NCBI RefSeq assembly: GCF_022693705.1
Contig: NZ_CP094288.1
Location: 698,582 to 762,581 of the forward strand
Source: Infirmifilum sp. NZ
Lineage (GTDB): Archaea > Thermoproteota > Thermoprotei > Thermofilales > Thermofilaceae
Length of the DNA stretch: 64,000 nt
Reading direction: 5' to 3'
Position numbers and translations under genes: made by a program. This document shows positions 49,610-57,225 of this stretch, in pieces. The notes beneath the pieces were generated by a model that was not told the origin of the DNA, did not search any database, and saw only the letters and a list, made by a program, of their open reading frames with translations. Numbering within the stretch: position 1 is the stretch's first letter; each line of letters opens with the position of its first letter.

Positions 49610-50283
49610 TTCGTTTCACCTGCTTTCTCGAGTCTTACAGGTTTACCCATGGTTAGCTTAAAGTATATCCTACCAATATTGTTGTACGTGAATTTCTTGA
49701 GCAGTTCGTCCAGGACAGCCTTTGCGTTAGCAGCAAGATGCTCAATAGGCTGATCCTCCACTCCAATCCTGCACATGACAACAGGGTCGTCGCGCAACCT
49801 GATTCTGATAGACCGCTTAAACCTCTCTATAAGGGGGGCTATTGGCGCATTAGGAGGTATTGGTTGAGGCATCTTGCCTCGAGGGCCGAGGAATTTGCCT
49901 AGCACACGTCCAACCTGCACCATGAGGTCTGTTTGGGCCAGGAAAAAGTCATACCTCTTCGCAAGCTTCTTAAGTGCTTTCTTGTCGCCAGAAAGCTTCT
50001 GCAACCCTTCAGCATCTATCACGAGGTCAGCGCCGGCTTCTCGAGCCTTAAGCGCCGTATCACCGGTTGCTATTACCACAACCTTAGCCAGCTTCGAGGG
50101 GGGAGGGTATGGCAGCGTAACGATAGTGTTTATCCTGTTCTCAGGCTTCTTCAAGTCAACATCCTTGAGGGTAACTATCATTTCAACGCTCTGTTTGAAT
50201 CTCCTTCTCCTTGGAGATGCCTGGAGCGCGTTACGAATAGCTTCGGGGATGCTGTTAACGATACTTGCTACCGTTGCGCTCAC
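49606..50283 (-). CDS. rpl1: Ribosomal protein uL1
   Basis: 225 aa. Archaeal L1 features are RRRRFKQSVEMIVTLKDVDLKKPENRI, the VLGKFLGPRGKMPQPIPPNAPIAPLIERF loop and the C-terminal FTYNNIGRIYFKLTMGKPVRL. It binds the 23S L1 stalk and in archaea can repress its own mRNA. It overlaps both L11 and L10 by 4 bp in one operon. Confidence 0.97.
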   Translation of the reverse strand: MSATVASIVNSIPEAIRNALQASPRRRRFKQSVEMIVTLKDVDLKKPENRINTIVTLPYPPPSKLAKVVVIATGDTALKAREAGADLVIDAEGLQKLSGDKKALKKLAKRYDFFLAQTDLMVQVGRVLGKFLGPRGKMPQPIPPNAPIAPLIERFKRSIRIRLRDDPVVMCRIGVEDQPIEHLAANAKAVLDELLKKFTYNNIGRIYFKLTMGKPVRLEKAGETK

Positions 50284-50786
50284 GATGCCTCACCCTCGTG
50301 TTTACTTATAACTTCATCGTACAAACCCTTCTCAAGGTCTGCTATAAACTGCTTCGGGGGCTTCCCATCTATGGTGACACCCATACTTTGGCAGGTTCCC
50401 GCTACGGTTTTAACGGCTGCTTTAAGAGTTTTTGCGCCCATGTCCTTCATCTTTATCTTGGCTATCTTTATTACCTGCTCTACTGTAAGATTCCCGACCC
50501 ATTCCTTCGTCGACTGGTGGGCCCCCTTCTCAACTTTGAGCTCCTTAACAATAAGCGCTGCGGTTGTTGGAGTCCCAACCTCGACTTCGAATGTTTTCTT
50601 TTCGACGTCTACGGTTACCTTGACGGGAACTCGCATACCGGCGTAGTCCTGAGTTAACTCGTTGATTTTCTTAACCACCTGCATTACGTTTAGCCCTAGA
50701 GGTCCAAGAGCCGGGCCGATAGGTGGACCTGCAGTAGCTTTACCTCCTTCGACGAGAAAATTGAATGTTTTGATGTTCTGCGACAA
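50280..50786 (-). CDS. rpl11: Ribosomal protein uL11
   Basis: 168 aa. The N-terminal domain FNFLVEGGKATAGPPIGPALGPLGLNVMQVVKKIN and the RNA-binding C-terminal KIKMKDMGAKTLKAAVKTVAGTCQSMGV are typical. It forms the GTPase-associated centre with uL10. It starts 12 bp after S19 stops, so S19 leads this operon. Confidence 0.97.
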   Translation of the reverse strand: MSQNIKTFNFLVEGGKATAGPPIGPALGPLGLNVMQVVKKINELTQDYAGMRVPVKVTVDVEKKTFEVEVGTPTTAALIVKELKVEKGAHQSTKEWVGNLTVEQVIKIAKIKMKDMGAKTLKAAVKTVAGTCQSMGVTIDGKPPKQFIADLEKGLYDEVISKHEGEAS

Positions 50787-50798
50787 TATGCTTCACCC

Positions 50799-51224
50799 CT
50801 ATTTCAGCGCTACGAACATTGAGGATCTTGTGGCCTTCAAGCCGGGCTCTCCGTGTTCAACCTTCTTTGTTGTAAGCGCGAACTCGCCTAGGTAATGACC
50901 TATGCGTTCGGGCGTTATTTCAACCGGAACAAACTCTTTTCCGTTGTGGACGTGTATCACGAGGCCTACCATCTCGGGGAGGATAACGAAGTCTCTCAGA
51001 TGCGTTCTAATGACGGGCTGTTTCTTACCCTCTTGGACAAGCTTCTTGGCGCGTCTGATTTTTTCGAGGAGTTTCAGATGCTCCTCGCTAGTGCCCTTAA
51101 TTATCGTCCTGAGAATCGTTCTTCGCTGTCGGGAGGGCACAATTTCGATGAACTTCTCGAGTGGCATCTGAGCTAACTCTTCAAAGCTGTACCCTCGGTA
51201 GGCGTATTTACTGGACGACTCCAT
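50799..51224 (-). CDS. rps19: Ribosomal protein uS19, relocated to the L11 operon
   Basis: 141 aa, archaeal type. It has [64 protein letters not shown] and [25 protein letters not shown]. It is part of the 30S head. In most archaea S19 follows L2 in the L3-L4-L23-L2-S19-L22-S3 series. Here it lies 1.5 kb beyond L2, separated by an oppositely directed oxidoreductase, and heads the L11-L1-L10 operon instead. Confidence 0.96.
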   Translation of the reverse strand: MESSSKYAYRGYSFEELAQMPLEKFIEIVPSRQRRTILRTIIKGTSEEHLKLLEKIRRAKKLVQEGKKQPVIRTHLRDFVILPEMVGLVIHVHNGKEFVPVEITPERIGHYLGEFALTTKKVEHGEPGLKATRSSMFVALK

Positions 51225-51587
51225 TAGGGTTGCACCTGCCTCACATACGTTCTCGGCAATTTAAGCTTTTTCGATACCACCCCCTCTACTTATCTCTTAC
51301 TTTATCGTCATCGTTAAAATGCAAAAGAAGACAAAGGGTTTAAAGGGGGCAAAACTTGATTTAAGACTCCTTAAGTCACCTCCCAACTTAGCACTCTCCC
51401 TAAATTCCCTAAATATCACGACAGTTTCTACCCTTAGAGAACTTGAATAAGCCCTGAGAGATGGGAAAAGCACCTTCATGGCGGCACGAGGTAAGGTAGC
51501 GAACTTATCTTTGTTGAGAGAGGTAATCTAATAACAACTAAGTTTACTTAAGTGAATATATCTTATCGACTATGAAAAACGTCATGT
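51225..51587. promoter_or_regulatory. Divergent promoter region of rps19 and the FAD oxidoreductase
   Basis: 363 bp without a supported gene. Towards the minus strand, GCTTAAATT near 51257-51265 is a possible TATA about 37 bp before the S19 ATG. Towards the plus strand, AATATATC (51555-51562) is 30 bp before ATG 51588. The central part is AT-rich with purine runs; a 60-codon minus frame at 51297-51479 shows no protein character. Confidence 0.45.
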
Positions 51588-52754
51588 ATGACTAAAAAGA
51601 TAGTTGTTGTAGGAGGAGGGTTCGGAGGCTACTACGCTCTGAAAATACTAAGACAGTCAGCGGCCGCAGAGTCTTGTGAGATAACTTTGGTGGACAAGAG
51701 TGATAGATTTGTGTACCTGCCCTCGCTACCCTACCTACTCTCGGATAAAAAGACAGTAGATGATATAACCGAGCCTTTCGAGAAGATTTCGAGACGCCTT
51801 GGAGTTTCCTTCATTAAAGGTGAGGTTGTAGGAGTATCTCTGAAGAACAAGCAGGTTCTTTTAAGGAGCGGTGAAAGCTTGGAATTCGACTACTTGATTC
51901 TCTCGGCTGGAGCTCAGACAGAGTACTACGGAATACCCGGAGCCGAGACTACGATCCCGTCGTGGCGATTGGAAGACTATCTTCAGTTGAAAAGACGGCT
52001 CGAAGAGGCTCCACCGGATCACGTGTGCGTTGCTGGTGGTGGTCTTACAGGAGTTGAAGTCGCTGGTGAGCTCGCGGAAAAGCTGGGGCGAGAGAAGGTT
52101 GTTATCGTTGAGAAAATGCCTAACTTGCTCCCTACTCTAAATAACCAGCGTGCGAGCGAAATCGTAGAAAGCTTTCTCCGTGTGAGCGGTGTTAAAGTGA
52201 TAAAGGGCGATGGAGTAAAGCGGGTGGAGGATAACAGGCTTATACTTGAGAGCGGCCACGTACTTGAGTGTTCCCACATCGTCTGGTCTTTGGGCATCAG
52301 AGCACCTCAAATTAGCTTCGACTTGCCAGTTGAAACTAAAGGAAGGGGGTGGCTAGTAGTAAACCCGACTTTACAGCTTAAGGGTTTTGAGGACGTTTAT
52401 GCCGTCGGCGACATCAACCACTTCGCGTACGATAGTGACTGCGCGATGAAGATGGCCGAAGAGGCGATACTTCAAGGTAAAACAGCCGCGAAAAACGTGC
52501 TGAGGCAACTCGAGGGGCAAAAACCCATCCATGTACACAAGCCTATTTTCCTCGCTTCTAAGCCTAAAACCCTTTGTTCAGTCGGCTTTAACAAAGCCAT
52601 CATGGTCTGGGAAAGCAAGATTCTTTTCGGGAGAACTCCCTACATCAGTAAGATGCTCATTGAGAGCATAGTAATGCGTGATATAAAGGGAAAACTGGGT
52701 GGCGGCGTAGCAACATCGCTAGAAAGCACCATTTTGAGGACGATAAGCGGCTAA
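51588..52754 (+). CDS. FAD-dependent pyridine nucleotide oxidoreductase (NDH-2 / sulfide:quinone reductase-like)
   Basis: 388 aa. The FAD-binding KIVVVGGGFGGYYALKIL, a second Rossmann segment HVCVAGGGLTGVEVAGELAEKLG for NAD(P)H, and the C-terminal GFEDVYAVGDINHF are the pyridine nucleotide-disulphide oxidoreductase hallmarks. No CxxxxC redox pair is seen in the N-terminal domain, which favours the NDH-2 group over disulphide reductases; Cys residues for sulfide chemistry are not obvious. A C-terminal helix (ISKMLIESIVMRDIKGKLGGGV) may attach it to the membrane. It sits, on the opposite strand, between L2 and S19, breaking the ribosomal operon. Confidence 0.88.
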   Translation: MTKKIVVVGGGFGGYYALKILRQSAAAESCEITLVDKSDRFVYLPSLPYLLSDKKTVDDITEPFEKISRRLGVSFIKGEVVGVSLKNKQVLLRSGESLEFDYLILSAGAQTEYYGIPGAETTIPSWRLEDYLQLKRRLEEAPPDHVCVAGGGLTGVEVAGELAEKLGREKVVIVEKMPNLLPTLNNQRASEIVESFLRVSGVKVIKGDGVKRVEDNRLILESGHVLECSHIVWSLGIRAPQISFDLPVETKGRGWLVVNPTLQLKGFEDVYAVGDINHFAYDSDCAMKMAEEAILQGKTAAKNVLRQLEGQKPIHVHKPIFLASKPKTLCSVGFNKAIMVWESKILFGRTPYISKMLIESIVMRDIKGKLGGGVATSLESTILRTISG

Positions 52755-52780
52755 CCGGAGAAGAAATAAACCTGAATTTT

Positions 52781-53524
52781 TTACTTCTGCGCTCTTGGAA
52801 CGCCTTTTCTGCGGCCAGTTCTGCGAGCGGCTATATGCCCTACTTTCCTCCCGGGAGGCGCGTTCCGGGGAGCTGGTGTTAAGCCCTTCGGGTGGTGGCC
52901 ACCTCCAGCTGGGTGCGCGTACGGCGACATTGCCTTGCCCCTCACTTTGGGGTACTTAAAGGACTTGGCACGGGACCAGTGGTACATCTTACCAGCCTTA
53001 AGAAACGGTTTTTCGGTACGTCCCCCTGCGGCAACCATACCCACAGTAGCGCGCGCATTGCTGTCCACCTCTTTGACTTTCTTGGATGGAAGCTGCAACA
53101 GAGTTTTGCCGTTTGAGTGAGCTAAGATCGTGGCATATGCTCCGCTGCTTCGCGCTATTTTACCCCCGTCCCCAGGGCGAATCTCGATGTTTGATACTAT
53201 CGTACCTTCAGGTGCATTGCCTACTTCAATAATGCTTCCAAGCACCACGGGGGCTTTAGCACCATAGTAGATTTTTTGACCAACTGCCAGTCCCTCTGGG
53301 GGTATCATAACCATTTCCCTGCCGTCCTCAAATCTCACAATGGCCAGTGGCGTACCTCTGCCGGGCTCGTGGATAAGGGCCTTCACGTAGCCGACTAAGA
53401 CCTTGTTTTTGAACTCCTCTGCGTTGTACTCGGGGTAGCGTGCCGGTGCCACACGCTTCCAGCCTGGATTTCTAAACACTGATCCACCGCGTCCCCTGCG
53501 TTGAACCAGTATTCTTTTACCCAT
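52781..53524 (-). CDS. rpl2: Ribosomal protein uL2
   Basis: 247 aa. It shows GKRILVQRRGRGGSVFRNPGW, the central VGNAPEGTIVSNIEIRPGDGGKIARSSGAYATI, and the C-terminal GKAMSPYAHPAGGGHHPKGLT with the conserved His of the peptidyl transferase region. It is the last gene of L3-L4-L23-L2. S19, L22 and S3 do not follow in this direction; the FAD oxidoreductase converges with its 3' end. Confidence 0.98.
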   Translation of the reverse strand: MGKRILVQRRGRGGSVFRNPGWKRVAPARYPEYNAEEFKNKVLVGYVKALIHEPGRGTPLAIVRFEDGREMVMIPPEGLAVGQKIYYGAKAPVVLGSIIEVGNAPEGTIVSNIEIRPGDGGKIARSSGAYATILAHSNGKTLLQLPSKKVKEVDSNARATVGMVAAGGRTEKPFLKAGKMYHWSRAKSFKYPKVRGKAMSPYAHPAGGGHHPKGLTPAPRNAPPGRKVGHIAARRTGRRKGVPRAQK

Positions 53525-53533
53525 TTAAACCAC

Positions 53534-53803
53534 CTACACCATTCCCATACGTGTAGCTATATCTGAGGCCGAGTATTCCTTAGAGAGTTTTACATAAGCT
53601 TTTTTCCTGCCGTCCATCGTAATCAAGGTGTTCACCTTCTCAACCTTCACTCCGAACATTCGCTCAACCTCTTCCTTTATTTGTTTCTTGGTGGCGCGGC
53701 GATCGACTATGAATGTCAGGGTGTTAGCTTGCTCTATCAACCTCAATGTCTTTTCTGTTAAATGCGGCCTAATGATTACACCTTGACCACTACCCATTAT
53801 CAC
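53534..53803 (-). CDS. rpl23: Ribosomal protein uL23
   Basis: 89 aa from GTG 53803 with a 4-bp GTGA overlap with L4; ATG 53797 is an alternative. [51 protein letters not shown] is the L23 core that sits at the tunnel exit near NAC and SRP binding sites. It is cotranscribed with L3, L4 and L2. Confidence 0.97.
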   Translation of the reverse strand: MIMGSGQGVIIRPHLTEKTLRLIEQANTLTFIVDRRATKKQIKEEVERMFGVKVEKVNTLITMDGRKKAYVKLSKEYSASDIATRMGMV

Positions 53804-54600
53804 ACCACCATAACGGAGTTAAGTCTCTCCTCTAGTACTTTTAGCGCCCCCACAGTGTAGACCGTGAGGCGCCCGGGTACGCCTCCTGGAGCAAGATGCG
53901 ACACCGTGAGTTTTTGTGCACTAACAACGTCGACTCCAGGCATGTTTCCGGCAGCCTTAGTCAAATTCTTAGCATCAGCTACGACGATTAGAAGGCTCCT
54001 CGGTTTCTTGTACCTGCGTCCGCGCATTTTGCCTTTACCGGCTCTAATTCTCACCCGCTCAGCGGCCCGTTCCACGTCTGCCCAGAGCCCAAGGTTTTTA
54101 AGTACTGTTCTTAACTCGGATGCCTTGCTAATCCTCTCGAAATCGTCTGTGACAATTATAGGAAGTTGTTTTTCCGGCACGATGTGACCTCGGCGTTGCA
54201 CGAGTTCCCTCGAGGCTGTTGCGGCTAAAGCGGAGGCAAGTGCAAGAGTTTTCTCCTTCTTGTTAATGCGCTCTTTGATAATCTTCTCGACTTTTGGGGG
54301 ATGCGCCCTCCTTCCCTTTACTGCCTGAGGTACTCGGGCTGCTCTTAAACCTCCTTTAATTCTAGCAACTCTTGCGATGCCGTGGCCTACGCCAAGGCTT
54401 TCAGCGGTGGTTCGCAGACCAGCAAGGGGATCTGTACCCTTAGGCTGCAGTTTGGATGTGAAGATTGCAAGGAAAGCCCGTCTTATTAAGTCGAAACGCA
54501 CTGGCATGCTGAAGAATTTCGGAAGCTGAACTTTACCGGCTTCCTTTCCCTCCATGTCGTAAACTGTCGCTTCCCTTAGAACAAGTTCGGCGCTACCCAT
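53800..54600 (-). CDS. rpl4: Ribosomal protein uL4
   Basis: 266 aa, archaeal/eukaryotic L4e type. The tunnel-lining loop [27 protein letters not shown] and C-terminal [26 protein letters not shown] are recognisable. It starts 6 bp after L3 stops. Confidence 0.97.
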   Translation of the reverse strand: MGSAELVLREATVYDMEGKEAGKVQLPKFFSMPVRFDLIRRAFLAIFTSKLQPKGTDPLAGLRTTAESLGVGHGIARVARIKGGLRAARVPQAVKGRRAHPPKVEKIIKERINKKEKTLALASALAATASRELVQRRGHIVPEKQLPIIVTDDFERISKASELRTVLKNLGLWADVERAAERVRIRAGKGKMRGRRYKKPRSLLIVVADAKNLTKAAGNMPGVDVVSAQKLTVSHLAPGGVPGRLTVYTVGALKVLEERLNSVMVV

Positions 54601-54606
54601 CTACGC

Positions 54607-55614
54607 TCACCCGCTTGCCTGAGGCCATGGCTGAGTGCTTATATAAACTACCTTAGGCGGCTCGACGGGCTTGTGGAGTCGTATAGGCATCCTTAGCTTA
54701 ACTAGTCGCTTAATCGCACCAGGGATGCTTCCTTCAACGAGGATATACTTTGTCCTTATGAGACCGTAGTGAGGCCAACCGCCCGGGGGGTTTATGTTCT
54801 CAGAGCTTGCATCGCCGATCTTCAGTATCCTTTTATTGTACTCCGTTCTCTGGTGAAAACCTGTTTGACCAGGGAAGGGAGTGTAGAACATTATTGCTGG
54901 ACCTTGAGGACCGACGCTTCCTATTCTCCTGTGGCCCTTCCGGTGCTTATGCCACCGCGGCATCTCCATTACCCCAAACCTCTTTACCACGCCTTGAAAG
55001 CCTTTGCCTTTACTGACAGCTATGACGTCCACGTAGTCGCCTTCCTTGAAAACCTCTCCTACATCGATCTCCTTGCCTAAACGGCTGAGAGCGAAATCCA
55101 GCGCCTCAGATGGCGATCCACCGACCGCGATCTCAAAGACCTCGGGCTTTTTCTTCCCTAACCCTGTAATACGAGGCTGTGTAGCGACAATCAATCGTAC
55201 CTCCTGCACTTTGTCGCGGACTTCCTCTATTTTTTTCCTCTGCTCCTCGAAGTAGTTCTCCTTCTTAGGAGCAGTGAACGCGCGCTTCAAATCTTCCGGA
55301 AGCTTCGGGGCCCATAGCTCTCCTATAGCTTTCAAACCATAAAAGCCCGACGCGTAAACACGAACACCGACAACGCGGAGAGGAGGAACCTCAACGACGG
55401 TAGCAGGGTACACCCTCTCCTGACCGTAGAAGGGGCTGTTCTTGTTCATCTCCACGCCTACAACGTGAACCATACCCACCTTGTAACCAGCAAAGCCTAA
55501 CGGGACAACCCTGTTGACTTTAGGCCAGCGACGAATCCTAGCTACGATGCTTCGCGCCCTTTTCCGCGGGTAATACGCTCGAGACCCTCTACGTGGCCTA
55601 TGACCCTTCGCCAT
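54607..55614 (-). CDS. rpl3: Ribosomal protein uL3
   Basis: 335 aa, archaeal length. GHRPRRGSRAYYPRKRARS, KGKGFQGVVKRFGVMEMPRWHKHRKGHRRIGSVGPQGPAIMFYTPFPGQTGFHQRTEYNK includes the peptidyl-transferase-proximal W-finger region. GGTGA lies before the ATG. It is the first gene of L3-L4-L23-L2 and has its own TATA about 55 bp upstream. Confidence 0.98.
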   Translation of the reverse strand: MAKGHRPRRGSRAYYPRKRARSIVARIRRWPKVNRVVPLGFAGYKVGMVHVVGVEMNKNSPFYGQERVYPATVVEVPPLRVVGVRVYASGFYGLKAIGELWAPKLPEDLKRAFTAPKKENYFEEQRKKIEEVRDKVQEVRLIVATQPRITGLGKKKPEVFEIAVGGSPSEALDFALSRLGKEIDVGEVFKEGDYVDVIAVSKGKGFQGVVKRFGVMEMPRWHKHRKGHRRIGSVGPQGPAIMFYTPFPGQTGFHQRTEYNKRILKIGDASSENINPPGGWPHYGLIRTKYILVEGSIPGAIKRLVKLRMPIRLHKPVEPPKVVYISTQPWPQASG

Positions 55615-55667
55615 TCACATTCACCACAGCTCCTAGGATACACCTCTTCGCTTTTACAAGTGTAGGT

Positions 55668-55675
55668 TTATTAAA
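55668..55675 (-). promoter_or_regulatory. TATA box of the L3 operon
   Basis: TTTAATAA on the minus strand lies about 55 bp before the L3 ATG at 55614, giving a leader of about 30 nt that contains the GGTGA ribosome-binding site. The 274-bp gap 55615-55888 otherwise holds no supported gene. Confidence 0.45.
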
Positions 55676-55888
55676 TTTACTCTACACGACCTGTGGTTGA
55701 GTAGTCACCGCTTTTATCAACAGTCCCCATGTTTGATTCGGCTTTGCCTTAGTCCCATAGACCTCACCGATCACGACGATGCGTCTAATAAGCGCAGAAG
55801 CAATAAGGCACGTAGCAGTCGCACCTACTACGTTAGGGGCAGGCCACGCGGTAACAACAGGTTTGGCGACAGCCGGAAAGACGAGGAG

Positions 55889-56731
55889 TCAATCAAGGAC
55901 TAAGTTTAGAAGCGATAACGTAGCGAGGACAGCTTCCTCAGTTCTGACTGTGCGTGTTCCTTGACAGGGAATCGTGTTCAAGACGAAATCTACCAGTTCA
56001 TCAACATTAACATTCTCCTCTTTCCCTATCTCATATACCCCTTTCTTCAAGCTACCGAAAAGAAGCAACACCCCCTTAGCTTCCCGCTCTTCCACCTCAG
56101 AAGTTAGAGCCTTCAAGAAGGCTAAGTCTACAGTTCTACCTCGCCGAGATGTGGCAATGATCATAAAATTCCTCCTCTTGTAGTGCTCCACCAGGGGTTG
56201 CATTCCTTGGAAGCAGATGACCTTAAACCCCCAGTAAACCTCAACCTCGCTGGAGGAAGCCAGGAACCAAGCATCGCCAACTCGCTTCACCGTGACCCGG
56301 GATCCTATTTTCCCTTCCCCCACCGCTAGAACAGGCTTATCCAGACCTATGTCTACGAGTACCCTGCCTTCTTTCTTTGCAAGTATAACTCCCTCCCTGT
56401 ATTTTAGATCATCGTTTCTCAGCTGATGAGACGGTATCGCAAGAGGAGGAACTAGGCCAATGTATTTTAAAGAGGGTTTCTTAGGGATGATTTTTCTCCT
56501 GAGGTACTGCGGTGTCTCTAAAGCTTCCACAACATCTTTAATAGCGTCACATGGATAGCTTTCGTGAACGTAAACAGCCAGTTCTTCCACTCTGAATATT
56601 GCGGCAGCCCTAGCGAGGAGCGCTATGTGAAAGGTTTTCGCCGGTTCTGGAAGGTTGGAGAAGTTTGAGGAGGGGAGAGCTACCGCTCTTGTGTATGTGG
56701 GTTTGCGGGGAGGATACGCGCACGTTAGCAT
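55889..56731 (-). CDS. SPOUT-fold RNA methyltransferase (DUF171)
   Basis: 280 aa. The split SPOUT/OB layout is visible: N-terminal LARAAAIFRVEELAVYVHESYPC, the inserted OB-like domain (about 100-165, REGVILAKKEGRVLVDIGLDKPVLA), and the SAM-knot half with ATSRRGRTVDLA, VLLLFGSLKKGVYEI and the end NTIPCQGTRTVRTEEAVLATLSLLN. The GSxxxG and PxQGTxTVRxEEA motifs are those of the SPOUT1/DUF171 family, predicted rRNA methyltransferases found beside L3 in many archaea. It starts 8 bp after the S25e-like mini-gene. Confidence 0.88.
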   Translation of the reverse strand: MLTCAYPPRKPTYTRAVALPSSNFSNLPEPAKTFHIALLARAAAIFRVEELAVYVHESYPCDAIKDVVEALETPQYLRRKIIPKKPSLKYIGLVPPLAIPSHQLRNDDLKYREGVILAKKEGRVLVDIGLDKPVLAVGEGKIGSRVTVKRVGDAWFLASSSEVEVYWGFKVICFQGMQPLVEHYKRRNFMIIATSRRGRTVDLAFLKALTSEVEEREAKGVLLLFGSLKKGVYEIGKEENVNVDELVDFVLNTIPCQGTRTVRTEEAVLATLSLLNLVLD

Positions 56732-56739
56732 CGATTATC

Positions 56740-56844
56740 CTACTTTTCCGGCTGCTTCTCCTTCGTCTTCGCTGCCTGAGCTTTCTCCTTGGAGAGCTCC
56801 CTCTTCTTCTCGATGAAGATGGAGGTCCTTTGACGTCCTCCCAT
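56740..56844 (-). CDS. 34-residue basic protein resembling the N-terminal tail of ribosomal protein eS25
   Basis: An ATG at 56844 with a perfect GGAGGTG ribosome-binding site six bases upstream opens a 34-codon frame, MGGRQRTSIFIEKKRELSKE and onward, ending KQPEK before TAG. Crenarchaeal eS25 begins with MGG, a Thr-Ile-Ser stretch and an EKR/KK helix; this matches that tail from memory. The winged-helix body of eS25 is absent, and no continuation exists in other frames downstream, where the SPOUT gene starts 8 bp later. The gene has its own TATA. It may be a ribosome-bound mini-protein or a remnant; the strong ribosome-binding site favours expression. Confidence 0.6.
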   Translation of the reverse strand: MGGRQRTSIFIEKKRELSKEKAQAAKTKEKQPEK

Positions 56845-56850
56845 CTTTGA

Positions 56851-56885
56851 CACCTCCTGATTACAGCGCGTTTACTATTTAAATT
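56851..56885 (-). promoter_or_regulatory. Promoter and ribosome-binding site of the eS25-like mini-gene
   Basis: AATTTAAATAG (56875-56885, minus strand) is a TATA box about 35 bp before the ATG. GGAGGTG (56851-56857) is one of the strongest Shine-Dalgarno matches in the window. Both support expression of the mini-gene and the SPOUT gene behind it. Confidence 0.5.
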
Positions 56886-56897
56886 CTCCGTTTAAAC

Positions 56898-57110
56898 CTA
56901 GTCAACTGCTACCCAGTAAGCCATTTTCCCCCTTCTTTCCTCCTTGACTTTACCTTCGCGCAGTAGGAGCCTCAAAATGTAGAATACCTGGCTGTGGGAA
57001 AGACCCAGGTCTCTCACTATCTCGACTGTCGGGATGGGCCCGTGCTTCTTTAAGTACTCATGGATGAGTTTTTTCCTCTCAATTATTTTGTCAGTAACCT
57101 TCCTGGGCAT
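56898..57110 (-). CDS. Small winged-helix DNA-binding protein
   Basis: 70 aa from ATG 57110 (MPRKVTDKIIERKK), with GGTGA upstream and a TATA-like TTTTAATATAC at 57141-57151; a start at 57167 would lie upstream of that element. The body is a single winged helix: LIHEYLKKHGPIPTVEIVRDLGLSHSQVFYILRLLLREGKVKEERRGKMAYWV. The family is unnamed; such archaeal proteins are probable transcription regulators. It lies between SecY and the mini-gene, in the same direction. Confidence 0.7.
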   Translation of the reverse strand: MPRKVTDKIIERKKLIHEYLKKHGPIPTVEIVRDLGLSHSQVFYILRLLLREGKVKEERRGKMAYWVAVD

Positions 57111-57202
57111 TTTTATTTCACCAGCTTTTATTGCCTTTATGTATATTAAAACTTTATTTTGACTCAAGAAAGCGAAAGATTACTTATGAGGTCGAGTTTC
57201 AC

Positions 57203-57225
57203 GTAGTGTATAGGAGTTACACTAC
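57203..57225. terminator. Hairpin overlapping the secY stop codon
   Basis: Perfect 8-bp arms GTAGTGTA (57203-57210) and TACACTAC (57218-57225) flank a 7-nt loop and include the secY stop (57222-57224). In secY mRNA this is a stable hairpin at the very end of the reading frame. No U-run follows, so it is a possible 3'-end processing or stability element more than a classical terminator. Confidence 0.4.

Noticed and set aside
51297-51479. 60-codon minus frame between S19 and the oxidoreductase
   Set aside because: No ribosome-binding site or domain pattern; the region fits divergent promoters.
55697-55903. 68-codon plus frame upstream of the L3 promoter, with an RG-rich end
   Set aside because: TTG start without ribosome-binding site, Cys/Leu-rich odd N terminus, and the frame runs into the SPOUT gene 3' end; not enough support.
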